Positions 26,307 through 35,325 of a stretch of DNA of 64,000 nt are shown here, one piece after another. A model generated the notes under the pieces. That model was given only the letters and a program-made list of their open reading frames with translations, made no database searches and was not told the DNA's origin. Numbering within the stretch: the first letter of the stretch is position 1; each line of letters opens with the position of its first letter. The position numbers and the translations under genes were made by a program. Location: positions 930,001-994,000 of the forward strand of contig PNKY01000001.1 of NCBI GenBank assembly GCA_013822765.1, given 5' to 3'. Origin of the DNA: Rhodospirillum sp. (GTDB lineage: Bacteria > Pseudomonadota > Alphaproteobacteria > Dongiales > Dongiaceae).

Positions 26307-26900
26307 TTGAATCGGGATCGTCCGGGCACGACGGGAAGCAAGCGGCAGCCGGCGCAGGACAACTCTGCCGCCGGCGCCGCACGGAAGAAGGCGAAGAAAC
26401 CTTTGGCCGAGATCCTGGGCGAGCAGAAGGTGGCGGGGCTGCGGATCAACCTGCAGTCCATGGCGCTCATTTCCAACATCCATCGCGCCTCGGGCCTGAT
26501 ACGTCAGCATTTCGAACGCACCGTGCTGGAGGAAGCAGGGCTGCACTGGTCGGCCTTCGTGACGCTCTGGTGCCTGTGGATCTATGGCGACCTGGAGACG
26601 CGGCGCCTGGCGGCGGAGACCGGCGTCGCCAAGAGCACGCTCTCCAGCATCCTCAACATGCTGGAGGACCGGAAGCTGATCCGCCGCCGTGCCAACGAGG
26701 AGGAGCGGCGCCTGGTGATCGTGAACCTCACGGCCGCCGGGGCGGAGCTGATCAGCGCCCTGTTCCCGAAGTTCAACTCGGAGGAGACGCGGATCGCCGC
26801 GCGCCTGACGACCAAGCAGATGACGGCCGCGACCGACGCGATCCGCACCGTCCTCGCCACCATCGCAGAGCTCGACCAGCTGGACGAAGACGAAGCCTGA
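26307..26900 (+). CDS. MarR family transcriptional regulator of the aromatic/amine cluster
   Basis: 197 residues from a TTG at 26307 behind GGGAG. A 45-residue basic, disordered N-terminus precedes a MarR winged helix: AAETGVAKSTLSSILNMLEDRKLIRR is the recognition region and EERRLVIVNLTAAG the wing. The homoprotocatechuate pathway of enterics is also controlled by a MarR protein (HpaR), in keeping with hpa-like genes immediately downstream. Likely releases DNA on binding an aromatic ligand. Confidence 0.88.
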   Translation: MNRDRPGTTGSKRQPAQDNSAAGAARKKAKKPLAEILGEQKVAGLRINLQSMALISNIHRASGLIRQHFERTVLEEAGLHWSAFVTLWCLWIYGDLETRRLAAETGVAKSTLSSILNMLEDRKLIRRRANEEERRLVIVNLTAAGAELISALFPKFNSEETRIAARLTTKQMTAATDAIRTVLATIAELDQLDEDEA

Positions 26901-26937
26901 GCGCGTCGCAGCCTTGACTCGATCCGACGTTTGGTAG

Positions 26938-26957
26938 ATCATTCGACATCGAACGAT
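26938..26957 (+). promoter_or_regulatory. MarR-type operator, site 2, in front of the catabolic operon
   Basis: ATCATTCGACATCGAACGAT, one mismatch from symmetry in its 12-bp core. It ends 18 bp before the aldehyde dehydrogenase ATG and lies just downstream of a TTGACT at 26914-26919, so binding would block transcription start. It is nearly identical to site 1. Confidence 0.75.
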
Positions 26958-26975
26958 TTTTTCCCGAGGTCGGCG

Positions 26976-28439
26976 ATGGCGGCTCGCATCGAAGGTCATG
27001 AGGTCGATACGCGGCATTGGATCGCCGGCCGCCGGGTCGAGAGCGCTGAGCGTTTCCGCACCATCTCGCCGATCGACGAGACCGTAATCGCCGAAGTCTC
27101 GGCCGGCGGCCCGCCCGAAATCGATCAGGCGGTTGAGGCCGCCACCAACGCCTTCAAGACCTGGAAACGCACGCCGCGCGAGGAGCGCGCGCAGCTCCTG
27201 CATCGCGTTGCCGACATCGTCGAATCGCGGGTCGAAATTCTGGCGCAGGTGGAGACGCACGACAACGGCTCGCTGCTGCGGTCGCACCGCCGCGGGGTGA
27301 TGCCGCGGGTCGCGATGAATTTCCGCTTCTTCGCCGACTGGCTGTTGCAGCTCGATCACGCCGACTTCGACGTGCGCGGCCATCGCAACCACGTGAGCTG
27401 GGACCCCAGCGGCGTCGCGGGCATCATCACGCCGTGGAACGCGCCCTTGATGCTGGGAACCTGGCGCATCGCGCCGGCGCTCGCCGCCGGCTGCACCGTG
27501 GTCTACAAGCCGCCCGAATGGGCGCCGCTGACCGCATCCCTGCTGGCCGACATCACCGCGGAGGCCGGACTGCCCGACGGCGTCTTCAACGTGGTGCAGG
27601 GCATCGGGCGTGACGCTGGCGCCGCTTTGGCGCGCCATTCCAAGATCCGGCGCCTCAGCTTCACCGGCTCGGTCGCGACCGCGCGCCAGATCGCGGCGGC
27701 CGCCGGCGCCAACCTGGTGCCGCTGTCATTCGAGCTCGGCGGCAAGTCGCCCTTCATCGTGTTCGCCGATTGCGATCTCGAGCTCGCGGTCAACACCGCC
27801 ATGGGCCAGTACGACAATGCAGGGCAGGTGTGCCTGGCCGGCACGCGCCTGCTGGTCGAGGACAGCATCCGGGAGAAGTTTCTCGAAGCTTTCCTGGCCA
27901 AGGCGCAGGCGATCCGCCAGGGCGATCCGCGCGACGAGGCGACCGACATCGGCCCGCAGATCAGCCGCCCGCATTTCGAGCGCGTCGATGGTTTCGTGCA
28001 GCGAGCGCTCGCATCGGGCCTCAAGCCCGTGCTGGGCGGCGGGCCGAACGGCGACCTCGGCGGCCTCTACTATCGGCCGACCTTGTTCCTGGACCCGCCC
28101 GTCGGCAGCGAAATCCTGCGGGAGGAGGTGTTCGGCCCCGTGCTCTGCCTGCAGAGCTTCCGTACCGAAGACGAAGCGATCGCGCTCGCCAACGACACGG
28201 AGTACGGCCTCGCCGCGGTGGTGATGACCGGCGATCCGGAGCGCGCCGAGCGCGTGACGGCGCAGGTCTCGGCCGGGCTGGTGTGGAACAACTGCTTCTT
28301 CGTGCGCGACCTGCGCCAGGCCTTCGGCGGCAACGGCAAGTCCGGCATCGGGCGCGAAGGCGGCACCTGGTCGTTCGATTTCTATTGCGACGTCAAGAAC
28401 AGCGTCTACGCGCCGCACGGCTGGAGGAAGCATGGGTAA
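26976..28439 (+). CDS. hpaE: Aldehyde dehydrogenase, HpaE-like (5-carboxymethyl-2-hydroxymuconate semialdehyde dehydrogenase)
   Basis: 487 residues. ALDH catalytic residues are present: Asn in ITPWNAP, Lys in YKPPEW, Glu253 in FELGGKSP and Cys286 in QVCLAG. The resemblance to HpaE and the overlapping hpaD-like gene support oxidation of the ring-cleavage semialdehyde with NAD+. A broader aldehyde range is possible. The ATG at 26976 is preferred over one 45 bp upstream, which would lie inside the operator. The gene overlaps the next by 8 bp. Confidence 0.85.
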   Translation: MAARIEGHEVDTRHWIAGRRVESAERFRTISPIDETVIAEVSAGGPPEIDQAVEAATNAFKTWKRTPREERAQLLHRVADIVESRVEILAQVETHDNGSLLRSHRRGVMPRVAMNFRFFADWLLQLDHADFDVRGHRNHVSWDPSGVAGIITPWNAPLMLGTWRIAPALAAGCTVVYKPPEWAPLTASLLADITAEAGLPDGVFNVVQGIGRDAGAALARHSKIRRLSFTGSVATARQIAAAAGANLVPLSFELGGKSPFIVFADCDLELAVNTAMGQYDNAGQVCLAGTRLLVEDSIREKFLEAFLAKAQAIRQGDPRDEATDIGPQISRPHFERVDGFVQRALASGLKPVLGGGPNGDLGGLYYRPTLFLDPPVGSEILREEVFGPVLCLQSFRTEDEAIALANDTEYGLAAVVMTGDPERAERVTAQVSAGLVWNNCFFVRDLRQAFGGNGKSGIGREGGTWSFDFYCDVKNSVYAPHGWRKHG

Positions 28440-29292
28440 GGTCGTCGGTTGCGGGCTGATCGCCCATGTGCCTACCGTCATGCTGCCCGAGGACATCCGG
28501 CACGAGCTGAACAACGGTCGCGACTTCACCGTGGTCGAAGGCTTCCGCCGTCTGCACCGCGAAGTCCTCTCCGACCTGGATTACGATCTCGTCATCGTGT
28601 TCGACTCGCACTGGTTCACCACCGTCGAGTTCATCGTCACCGGCCATGCGCGCCGCACCGGCAAATACACCTCGGATGAGCTGCCGCGCGGCATGTCGCA
28701 AGTGCCCTACGACCTGCCCGGCGACCCGGAGTTCGCCAAGGCCGCGGCCGCGCTGGGACGCAAGCACGGCACCTGGATCACCGCGATCGACGATCCCTAC
28801 CTGCCGATCCAGTATGCGACGGTGAATCCCGCATCTTATCTGCAGCGCGGCAAGGAAGCGTGGCTCTCGGTCAGCTGTGCCCAGACCGGCGAGAGCGAGG
28901 ATTTCCTGCGCGTCGGGCGCGCGTTGCGCGAGGCGATCGCCAACGCGGATCGCCGCGTGGTGCTGCTGGCGTCGGGCGCGATGAGCCACAAATTCTGGCC
29001 CCTGCAGAAGCTGCGCGAGCACGAGGCGGCTGGCGTCGAGCATATTTTCAGCCCGGCCCATTCCGCCGCCGATCTGGAGCGCATCGATTGGATGAAGGCG
29101 GGCGACCATGCGCGTATCCTTTCCACCATGCCGGAGTTCCTGAAGTTCAAGCCGGAGGCCAATTTCGGCCATTATCTTATGATGGCGGCGGCGATGGGCG
29201 AGGGCGAATGGCACGGGCGCGGCCGGCTTTACAGTGACTACGAGAACGCCATCGGCACCGGCCAGGTGCATGTCTGGTTCGACGCGCGCTAA
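28432..29292 (+). CDS. hpaD: Extradiol ring-cleavage dioxygenase, HpaD-like (LigB superfamily)
   Basis: 286 residues. Class III extradiol metal ligands are visible as in HpaD: His in IAHVPTV, the VFDSHWFTT motif, and SGAMSHKFW. The C-terminal GTGQVHVWF matches HpaD's GTGQVNAVF. The enzyme would cleave 3,4-dihydroxyphenylacetate or a close catechol at the 2,3 bond using Fe(II) or Mn(II). Overlap with hpaE and close spacing to the FAH-family gene define a meta-cleavage module. Confidence 0.88.
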   Translation: MGKVVGCGLIAHVPTVMLPEDIRHELNNGRDFTVVEGFRRLHREVLSDLDYDLVIVFDSHWFTTVEFIVTGHARRTGKYTSDELPRGMSQVPYDLPGDPEFAKAAAALGRKHGTWITAIDDPYLPIQYATVNPASYLQRGKEAWLSVSCAQTGESEDFLRVGRALREAIANADRRVVLLASGAMSHKFWPLQKLREHEAAGVEHIFSPAHSAADLERIDWMKAGDHARILSTMPEFLKFKPEANFGHYLMMAAAMGEGEWHGRGRLYSDYENAIGTGQVHVWFDAR

Positions 29293-29315
29293 AGTCAGGT
29301 CAGGGGAGAAGCAAC

Positions 29316-30170
29316 GTGCGGGAATTTCGTCGGATCTTGCTGGCGGGCGCCGTGGTCGAGACCGAGCGGCAGGGCGAAGATCTGGTGGCGCGCGACGGCC
29401 GGCGCATCGCAATTGCCGATGCCGTGCATTTGCCGCCGGTGGTCCCCACCAAGGTCGTCTGCGTGCACCTCAACCACGTCAGCCGCGTGCATGAGTTCCA
29501 GATCAAGCTCTCGGCAACGCCGACCTATTTCCACAAGCCGATCTCGTCGCTCAACGCCCATCGCGGCGACGTGGTGCGGCCCATGCGCTGCAAGTGGCTG
29601 AATTACGAAGGCGAGGTCGGGATCGTGATCGGCAAGCGCTGCCGCAACGTCTCGCAGCGCGAGGCCGGCGACTACATCGCCGGCTACACCGTCGCCAACG
29701 ATTTCGGCCTGCACGATTTCCGCGACACCGACGCCGGCTCGATGCTGCGCGTGAAGGGCAGCGATACCCTGTGTCCGCTCGGCCCCGGGCTCGTCACCGG
29801 CTGGGACTTCCGCAACAAGTATCTGCGCACCTACGTCAACGGCCAGCTCAAGCAGGACGGCAATACGTCGGAGATGACTTGGGACATGCACTACCTGGTC
29901 GCCGATATCGCGCGTAACATCACGCTGGAACCGGGCGATGTGCTGCTCTCCGGCACGCCCGCCAACTCGCGCCCGGTGCACCCGGGCGATCTGGTGGAGG
30001 TCGAGGTCGAGGGGCTGGGTCGTTTGTCCAACCGCATCGTCGAAGGTCCGGAGCCGGTCCGCGACGATGTCGGCGCGCAGCCGACGGAGTCCGAGGAAGT
30101 GCTGTCGACCGCGCTGGGCGGCGACTGGGAGTTCCGCGGCATCCGCCCGCCTAAGAAGCCGGGAGCCTGA
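29316..30170 (+). CDS. hpaG: Fumarylacetoacetate hydrolase family protein, HpaG-like
   Basis: 284 residues from a GTG behind GGGGAGAAG. The FAH fold follows from about residue 50: VVCVHLNHVSRV, then EGEVGIVIGK, AGYTVANDF and LLSGTPANSRPVHPGD with the metal-binding acidic residues. In the homoprotocatechuate pathway HpaG isomerises and decarboxylates the product made by HpaE. That role fits the context, though FAH proteins are diverse. No HpaF, HpaH or HpaI homologue is in the window. Confidence 0.82.
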   Translation: MREFRRILLAGAVVETERQGEDLVARDGRRIAIADAVHLPPVVPTKVVCVHLNHVSRVHEFQIKLSATPTYFHKPISSLNAHRGDVVRPMRCKWLNYEGEVGIVIGKRCRNVSQREAGDYIAGYTVANDFGLHDFRDTDAGSMLRVKGSDTLCPLGPGLVTGWDFRNKYLRTYVNGQLKQDGNTSEMTWDMHYLVADIARNITLEPGDVLLSGTPANSRPVHPGDLVEVEVEGLGRLSNRIVEGPEPVRDDVGAQPTESEEVLSTALGGDWEFRGIRPPKKPGA

Positions 30171-30173
30171 GCG

Positions 30174-30980
30174 ATGAGCGAGCAGAAAGGCTTTTTCTAT
30201 CCGCGCAGCGCCAGCGGCCAGTCTTCTCTGCTGCCGCCGCCGCCCTGGTACTATTCCGGCGATCTGCTCACCATCGAGTTCCGCACCGACCCCGCGCGCG
30301 TCGCCGAGCTGCTGCCGGCGCCCCTGAAGCCGGCCGCCGAAGATCCGGGCGCCGTCGCGCTGATCTGGGCCGACTGGCAGTCCTGCGGCGGCGCCCAGTC
30401 CGAACTGCTCGATCCTGTGCGCGCGCAATACAAGGAAGCCTTCGCGGTGGTGCGCTGCACCTTCGAAGGCCGCACCTATTCGCGCTGCATCTACATCTGG
30501 GTCGACAAGGACTTCGCCTTGCTGCGCGGCATCCATCAGGGCTATCCGAAGAAGCTTGGCTCGATCCACATGACGCGCCCGCATCCGTTCGCGCCGGCGC
30601 CGCAGGTCGCGGCTGGCGGCAAGTTCGGCGCCACTCTCGCCGCCAACGACCGGCGCCTGGCAGAGGCGGTCATCACCCTGACCGAGCCCGCCGAGCGCAA
30701 TGGCTTTGTCAACGGCCATCCGATGGCGCACCACCGCTGGCTGCCCGCCATCGACAGCAAAGGCGATGCCCATGCCGAGCTGATCGAATCCACCGGCGCC
30801 AAGTTCGAGGGCGGCCAACCTTGGCGCGCCAAGGTCGAGCATTTCGCGCTGCTCGACTCCCCGACCGAGGAGCTGGCCCGCCTCGAGGTGCGCGAGATCA
30901 TCGGCGCCTACTACCGCCAGATCGGCGTGGTGTGGAACGGCGGCCGCTCGCTGGTCCCGGACCTCGGCGCGTCGGCATAG
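30174..30980 (+). CDS. Acetoacetate decarboxylase-family protein
   Basis: 268 residues, 3 bp after the FAH gene. The fold is indicated by PPPPWYYSGDLLTIEFRTD near the N-terminus and QGYPKKLGSIHMTRPHP in the middle. Lys126/Lys127 in YPKK correspond to the Schiff-base lysine pair of acetoacetate decarboxylase. Many family members act on other oxo acids or on aldol chemistry. In this operon it could act on an oxo acid from ring cleavage. This is an inference from position. Confidence 0.8.
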   Translation: MSEQKGFFYPRSASGQSSLLPPPPWYYSGDLLTIEFRTDPARVAELLPAPLKPAAEDPGAVALIWADWQSCGGAQSELLDPVRAQYKEAFAVVRCTFEGRTYSRCIYIWVDKDFALLRGIHQGYPKKLGSIHMTRPHPFAPAPQVAAGGKFGATLAANDRRLAEAVITLTEPAERNGFVNGHPMAHHRWLPAIDSKGDAHAELIESTGAKFEGGQPWRAKVEHFALLDSPTEELARLEVREIIGAYYRQIGVVWNGGRSLVPDLGASA

Positions 30981-30990
30981 GGACGCGCGC

Positions 30991-32421
30991 ATGACGCCCG
31001 ATGAGTTCCGGAAATTCGGCCACCAAATGATCGACTGGATCGCGGACTACCGCGCCGGCGTTGCCGAGCTGCCGGTGGTGTCCGGCGTGAGGCCGGGCGA
31101 CATCAAGGCGCAGCTGCCGGCCGACGCGCCGCTCCAGGCCGAAAGCTTCGATGCCATCCTTGCGGATGTGCAGCGCATCATCATGCCCGGCCTGTCGCAC
31201 TGGCAGCATCCCGGCTTCTTCGCCTATTTCCCGTCCAACAGCCTGCCGTCCAGCGTGCTGGGCGACTATCTCGCCACCGGCCTCGGCACCCTCGGCCTCG
31301 CCTGGCAATCGTGCCCGGCTCTCACCGAGCTGGAAGAGGTGGCGACCGACTGGTTGCGCCGCATGACCGGCCTCAGCGATGCCTGGAGCGGCGTGATCCA
31401 GGACACCGCCTCCACCAACACCTTGGTCGCCTTGCTGTGCGCGCGCGAGCGAACGACAGAACATGGCGCCAGCCGCGGCGGCCTGCAGGCGGAACAGCAG
31501 GCACTGACGGTCTATTGCTCGGACCAGGCGCACAGTTCGGTCGACAAGGCGGCGCTGCTGGCGGGCTTCGGCCGCCACAACCTCCGCCACGTCGCGCATG
31601 ACGAGGCCTTTGCCATGCGGCCGGACGAGCTGCGCCGCCTGATCGCAGCCGACATCGCCGCCGGCAAGAAGCCGTGCGCCATCATCGCTACCACCGGCAC
31701 CACCGCGACCACCGCGCTCGACCCGATCGCGCCGACCGCCGCCGTCGCACGCGAGCATGGGCTGTGGCTGCATGTCGATGCCGCGATGGCGGGTTCGGCC
31801 ATGATCCTGCCCGAGTGCCGCTGGATGTGGGAGGGCGTGGAGCAGGCGGACTCGCTCATCTTCAACGCGCACAAATGGCTCGGCGTCGCGTTCGATTGCG
31901 CGCTCTACTATGTCCGCGATCCGCAGCATCTCGTGCGCGTGATGTCGACCAATCCCAGCTACCTGCGCACCGCCGCCGATGCCGAGGTCAAGAACCTGCG
32001 CGACTGGGGCATTCCCCTCGGCCGGCGCTTCCGGGCGCTGAAACTGTGGTTCCTGCTGCGCGAGCAGGGCGTCGACGGGTTGCAGGCACGCCTGCGCCGC
32101 GACATCGCCAACACCCAATGGCTTGCCGATCAGGTGAAGGCAACGCCAAACTGGCAGGTGCTGGCGCCGGTTCCGCTGCAGACAATCTGCGTGCGCCACA
32201 CGCCATCGGGTCTCAGCGACGAGGCGCTGGATCGCCACACCCGGGCGTGGGTCGAGCGCATCAATCGCTCCGGCCAGGCCTGGCTTACGCCGGCGGTGCT
32301 CGAAGGTCGCTGGATGGCGCGGGTATCGGTCGGCGCCGCGACGACCGAGCAGGACGATGTCGCAAGGCTGTGGCGCCTGATGCGGCAGGTTGCGGAACAC
32401 CCTGACGGGAACCGGACATGA
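30991..32421 (+). CDS. PLP-dependent aromatic-L-amino-acid decarboxylase (group II)
   Basis: 476 residues, full family length. PLP residues are visible: HVDAAMAGSA with the aspartate pairing the pyridine ring, and the Schiff-base Lys295 in FNAHKWLG. The N-terminal LSHWQHPGFFAYFPSN and DTASTNT are typical of DOPA/tyrosine/tryptophan decarboxylases. It would convert an aromatic amino acid, perhaps imported by the nearby permease, to an amine and CO2. Its stop overlaps the P450 start by ATGA. Confidence 0.9.
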   Translation: MTPDEFRKFGHQMIDWIADYRAGVAELPVVSGVRPGDIKAQLPADAPLQAESFDAILADVQRIIMPGLSHWQHPGFFAYFPSNSLPSSVLGDYLATGLGTLGLAWQSCPALTELEEVATDWLRRMTGLSDAWSGVIQDTASTNTLVALLCARERTTEHGASRGGLQAEQQALTVYCSDQAHSSVDKAALLAGFGRHNLRHVAHDEAFAMRPDELRRLIAADIAAGKKPCAIIATTGTTATTALDPIAPTAAVAREHGLWLHVDAAMAGSAMILPECRWMWEGVEQADSLIFNAHKWLGVAFDCALYYVRDPQHLVRVMSTNPSYLRTAADAEVKNLRDWGIPLGRRFRALKLWFLLREQGVDGLQARLRRDIANTQWLADQVKATPNWQVLAPVPLQTICVRHTPSGLSDEALDRHTRAWVERINRSGQAWLTPAVLEGRWMARVSVGAATTEQDDVARLWRLMRQVAEHPDGNRT

Positions 32422-33677
32422 CGAGCTTCGCCCCGACCGACGACGGCCACGCCGATCTTTCCAGCCACGATTCCTTCCTGGCCGGCGCGCCGCACAACAC
32501 CTTCGCGCGTTTGCGCCGCGAAGAGCCGCTGGCCTGGAGCGAAATGGACGGCGGCAGAGGCTTCTGGTCGGTGACGCGGCACCACGACATCCTGGAGCTC
32601 AATCGCAATTTCGAACTGCTCAGCTCAGCGCAAGGCATCCGGATGGAGGACCAGACCCGCGAGGAATATCTCGCGCGCCGCACCTTCCAGGAGACCGATC
32701 CGCCGGAGCATTCGCGCACCCGCGTGCTGGTGGCCAAGGCGTTTTCCAAGCCGGTGGTCGCGCAATTCGAGATCCAGATCAAGGAGATCTGCGATTCCAT
32801 CCTCGACGCGGCGATCGAAAGCGGCAGCTTCGATGCGGTGAAGGACGTGGCGCGGCAACTGCCAATGCGGATGCTGGGGCGGATTCTCGGCACCCCGGAG
32901 CGCGATCTCGACTGGCTGGTGGAGAAGGGCGATCAGCTGATCGCCAACGCCGATCCGGAATTCACCAAGCATGTCGTTGATCGGGCCGATACCGACGCCT
33001 ACCGCTTGATGCCGTTCCGCTCGCCCGCCGGCGCAGAGCTGTTTGACTATGCCAAAGCGCTGATGCGAGAAAAGGACAAGCGTGGCGAAACCGGCGGCGT
33101 CCTGCACCTGATCCTGCAACCCGACATGCACGGCAACGTCATTTCCGAGCTCGAGTTTCGCAACTTCTTCTGCCTGCTGGTCGCGGCCGGCAACGACACC
33201 ACGCGCTATTCGATCGCGGCCTCGCTCTATGCGCTCGCCAACCGCCCGGAACTGCTGGCGGAACTGAGGAACGGCGATGCGCAACTCTGGGAAACCGCGC
33301 CCGACGAGTTCATCCGCTGGGCTTCGCCCACCATGCACTTCCGCCGCACCGCAACGCGCGATTTCGATCTGCACGGCAAACAGGTCAAGGCCGGCGACAA
33401 GGTGCTGCTGTGGTTCGTGTCGGCCAACCGGGACGAGATGGCGTTCGATGACCCGTTCGAGCTGAACCTCAAGCGCACGCCCAACCGGCATGTGGCGTTC
33501 GGCCAGGGCGGACCGCATATTTGCCTCGGCATGTGGCTGGCGCGGCTGGAGGTCAAGATTTTGCTGCAAGAGCTGGTCAAGCGCATCGGCGCGATCGAGC
33601 AGACCGGTCCGCACGAGTTCCTGCGCTCGAATTTCATCGGCGGCATCAAGCGCCTGCCGGTCAAGATCCATCACTGA
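32418..33677 (+). CDS. Cytochrome P450 (second of two)
   Basis: 419 residues. The heme loop is FGQGGPHICLGMW (Cys369), the ExxR motif is EFIRW, and the I-helix has the canonical AAGNDTT with the acid-alcohol pair intact. The ferredoxin and ferredoxin reductase genes in the same operon form a complete class I electron chain for it. Substrate may be the aromatic acid or amine handled by the operon. Translationally coupled to the decarboxylase gene. Confidence 0.94.
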   Translation: MTSFAPTDDGHADLSSHDSFLAGAPHNTFARLRREEPLAWSEMDGGRGFWSVTRHHDILELNRNFELLSSAQGIRMEDQTREEYLARRTFQETDPPEHSRTRVLVAKAFSKPVVAQFEIQIKEICDSILDAAIESGSFDAVKDVARQLPMRMLGRILGTPERDLDWLVEKGDQLIANADPEFTKHVVDRADTDAYRLMPFRSPAGAELFDYAKALMREKDKRGETGGVLHLILQPDMHGNVISELEFRNFFCLLVAAGNDTTRYSIAASLYALANRPELLAELRNGDAQLWETAPDEFIRWASPTMHFRRTATRDFDLHGKQVKAGDKVLLWFVSANRDEMAFDDPFELNLKRTPNRHVAFGQGGPHICLGMWLARLEVKILLQELVKRIGAIEQTGPHEFLRSNFIGGIKRLPVKIHH

Positions 33678-33699
33678 GACTTACTTCTGGGAGAGAGCG

Positions 33700-34989
33700 A
33701 TGGCGGTGGGGGAAAGACTAAGGCTGCTGTTCTGCGATCATCTGAGCCTGGCGCGCGGCAAGTATCTGCCCGCCAGCAAGATCGGCAACGGCTCGTCGCG
33801 GTTCTGCCAGGGCACGTTCGCCGTGACCTACGACAAGGAACTGGTGCCGGCGCCAGGCGGCACCATGCTGGAAGGCCTGCCGGACATGGACGCCGTCTAT
33901 GTCGAAGAGGACATCCGCGAAGGCTGGGAGCCCAACACCAAGGTCGTGCTCTCCGACCTCTATCGGAACGACGGCAAGCCGCTCGCACTCTGTGGCCGCA
34001 GCCTGCTGAAGCGCACCGTGAAGCAGTGGCAGGAGCTCGGCTACACGCCGAAGGTGGGCCTGGAGCTCGAGGCCTACGCTTTCCAGCGCGATGCCGACGG
34101 CAAGATCGTGCCGTACCAGACCCCGGGGGCTTATGTCTATGGCACCGGCCGCTTCGTCGATCCGCTGCGTTTCACCGATGCAATCTGGGAAAGGGCCAGC
34201 GAGCTCGGCTTCCGCATCGATTGCTTCACCTCGGAATATGACTCACCGCAATTCGAGTTCACGCTGACCTACGACGATGCGGTGAAGGCGGTCGACGACA
34301 TCTTCCTGTTTCGCCTGATGGCGCGCGAGGTCGCGCTCGACCACGGCATCATCCTGACCTTCATGCCGAAGCCGATCCTGAACCTCGGCGGCAACGGCCT
34401 GCACGTCAATTTCAGCTTCCTCGACCGGCAGGGAAAAAATGCCGTCGGCGAGTCCGGCGACGTCGAGCACATGACCGCGCTCACCCGCGGCTGCATCGCC
34501 GGGCTGATGCATCATCACCGTGGCATGGCGGCGTTGGTGGCGCCGACCGTCAACTCCTATCAGCGGCTGAAGCCGGCCAGCCTCTCCGGCTATTGGTGCA
34601 ACTGGGGCGTCGATCACCGCGGCGTTACGACGCGGCTGTCGGCGGAACATGGCGTCAAGTCGCGCATCGAACATCGCATGGGTGACGCGGCGGCCAATCC
34701 TTACACCTTGGTGGCGACCGTGCTGCAGGCGGCGCGGCTGGGGCTGACGGAGAAATACGATCTAACGGCGCCCGAAAGCGCCGATTGCTTCACCGGCCAC
34801 GACGCCAAGATCGGCGCGCCGGAATCCTTGGCCGACGCGCTGCAAGCCCTGACCGCCGACACCAAGCTGGTCGGCGCAGTCGGCGACCTGCTGGTGCAGA
34901 ACCATATCGCCATCAAGGAAGTCGAGGTCCAGAAGACCGCCGCGCTCGAAGGTGATGCCCTGCGCGACTACTACATCCACTATGTCTGA
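33700..34989 (+). CDS. Glutamine synthetase-like ligase (gamma-glutamyl-amine type)
   Basis: 429 residues with GS-catalytic signatures: VGLELEAYAF, SEYDSPQFEF, GGNGLHVNFS and the arginine/ATP region IEHRMGDAAANPYTL. The short N-terminal domain and position in a catabolic operon suggest one of the GS-like enzymes that gamma-glutamylate amines (as in putrescine or aniline degradation) rather than nitrogen assimilation. It could activate the amine made by the decarboxylase for oxidation. ATG at 33700 with GGGAGAG. Confidence 0.88.
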   Translation: MAVGERLRLLFCDHLSLARGKYLPASKIGNGSSRFCQGTFAVTYDKELVPAPGGTMLEGLPDMDAVYVEEDIREGWEPNTKVVLSDLYRNDGKPLALCGRSLLKRTVKQWQELGYTPKVGLELEAYAFQRDADGKIVPYQTPGAYVYGTGRFVDPLRFTDAIWERASELGFRIDCFTSEYDSPQFEFTLTYDDAVKAVDDIFLFRLMAREVALDHGIILTFMPKPILNLGGNGLHVNFSFLDRQGKNAVGESGDVEHMTALTRGCIAGLMHHHRGMAALVAPTVNSYQRLKPASLSGYWCNWGVDHRGVTTRLSAEHGVKSRIEHRMGDAAANPYTLVATVLQAARLGLTEKYDLTAPESADCFTGHDAKIGAPESLADALQALTADTKLVGAVGDLLVQNHIAIKEVEVQKTAALEGDALRDYYIHYV

Positions 34990-35001
34990 GCGGAGCCGCT
35001 G

Positions 35002-35319
35002 ATGCCGAAGGTCACCTGGATCCTCCACGACGGCCGCTCGATCTCCGCCGAGGTGGCCGCCGGGCACAACCTGATGGAGGCGGCGGTCGCCAACAACGTG
35101 CCCGACGTCATCGGCGAATGCGGCGGCTGCCTGTCCTGCGCCACCTGCCACGTCTATGTCGATCCGGCCTGGTACGAGAAGGCCGGCGGTCCCGGCGACA
35201 TGGAAGGCGAGATGCTGGAGATCACCACCGCCGAGCGCCGGCCGATGAGCCGCCTCAGCTGCCAGATCACGGCCTCGGAGGATCTGGACGGCATCGTCCT
35301 GCACGTTCCTCACATTTAG
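35002..35319 (+). CDS. [2Fe-2S] ferredoxin (adrenodoxin/putidaredoxin type)
   Basis: 105 residues. The iron-sulfur cysteines Cys40, Cys46, Cys49 and Cys87 match the C-x5-C-x2-C-x37-C spacing of P450-serving ferredoxins; Cys43 is extra. Acidic helix residues (GDMEGEMLE) form the likely docking face. It lies between the GS-like and reductase genes and most likely carries electrons to the P450s of this cluster. Confidence 0.94.
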   Translation: MPKVTWILHDGRSISAEVAAGHNLMEAAVANNVPDVIGECGGCLSCATCHVYVDPAWYEKAGGPGDMEGEMLEITTAERRPMSRLSCQITASEDLDGIVLHVPHI

Positions 35320-35325
35320 CCGCGC

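Noticed and set aside
29295..32400. Two long minus-strand frames (565 and 500 codons)
   Set aside because: They are antisense to hpaG-like, decarboxylase and related genes with clear catalytic motifs; composition is typical of shadow frames.
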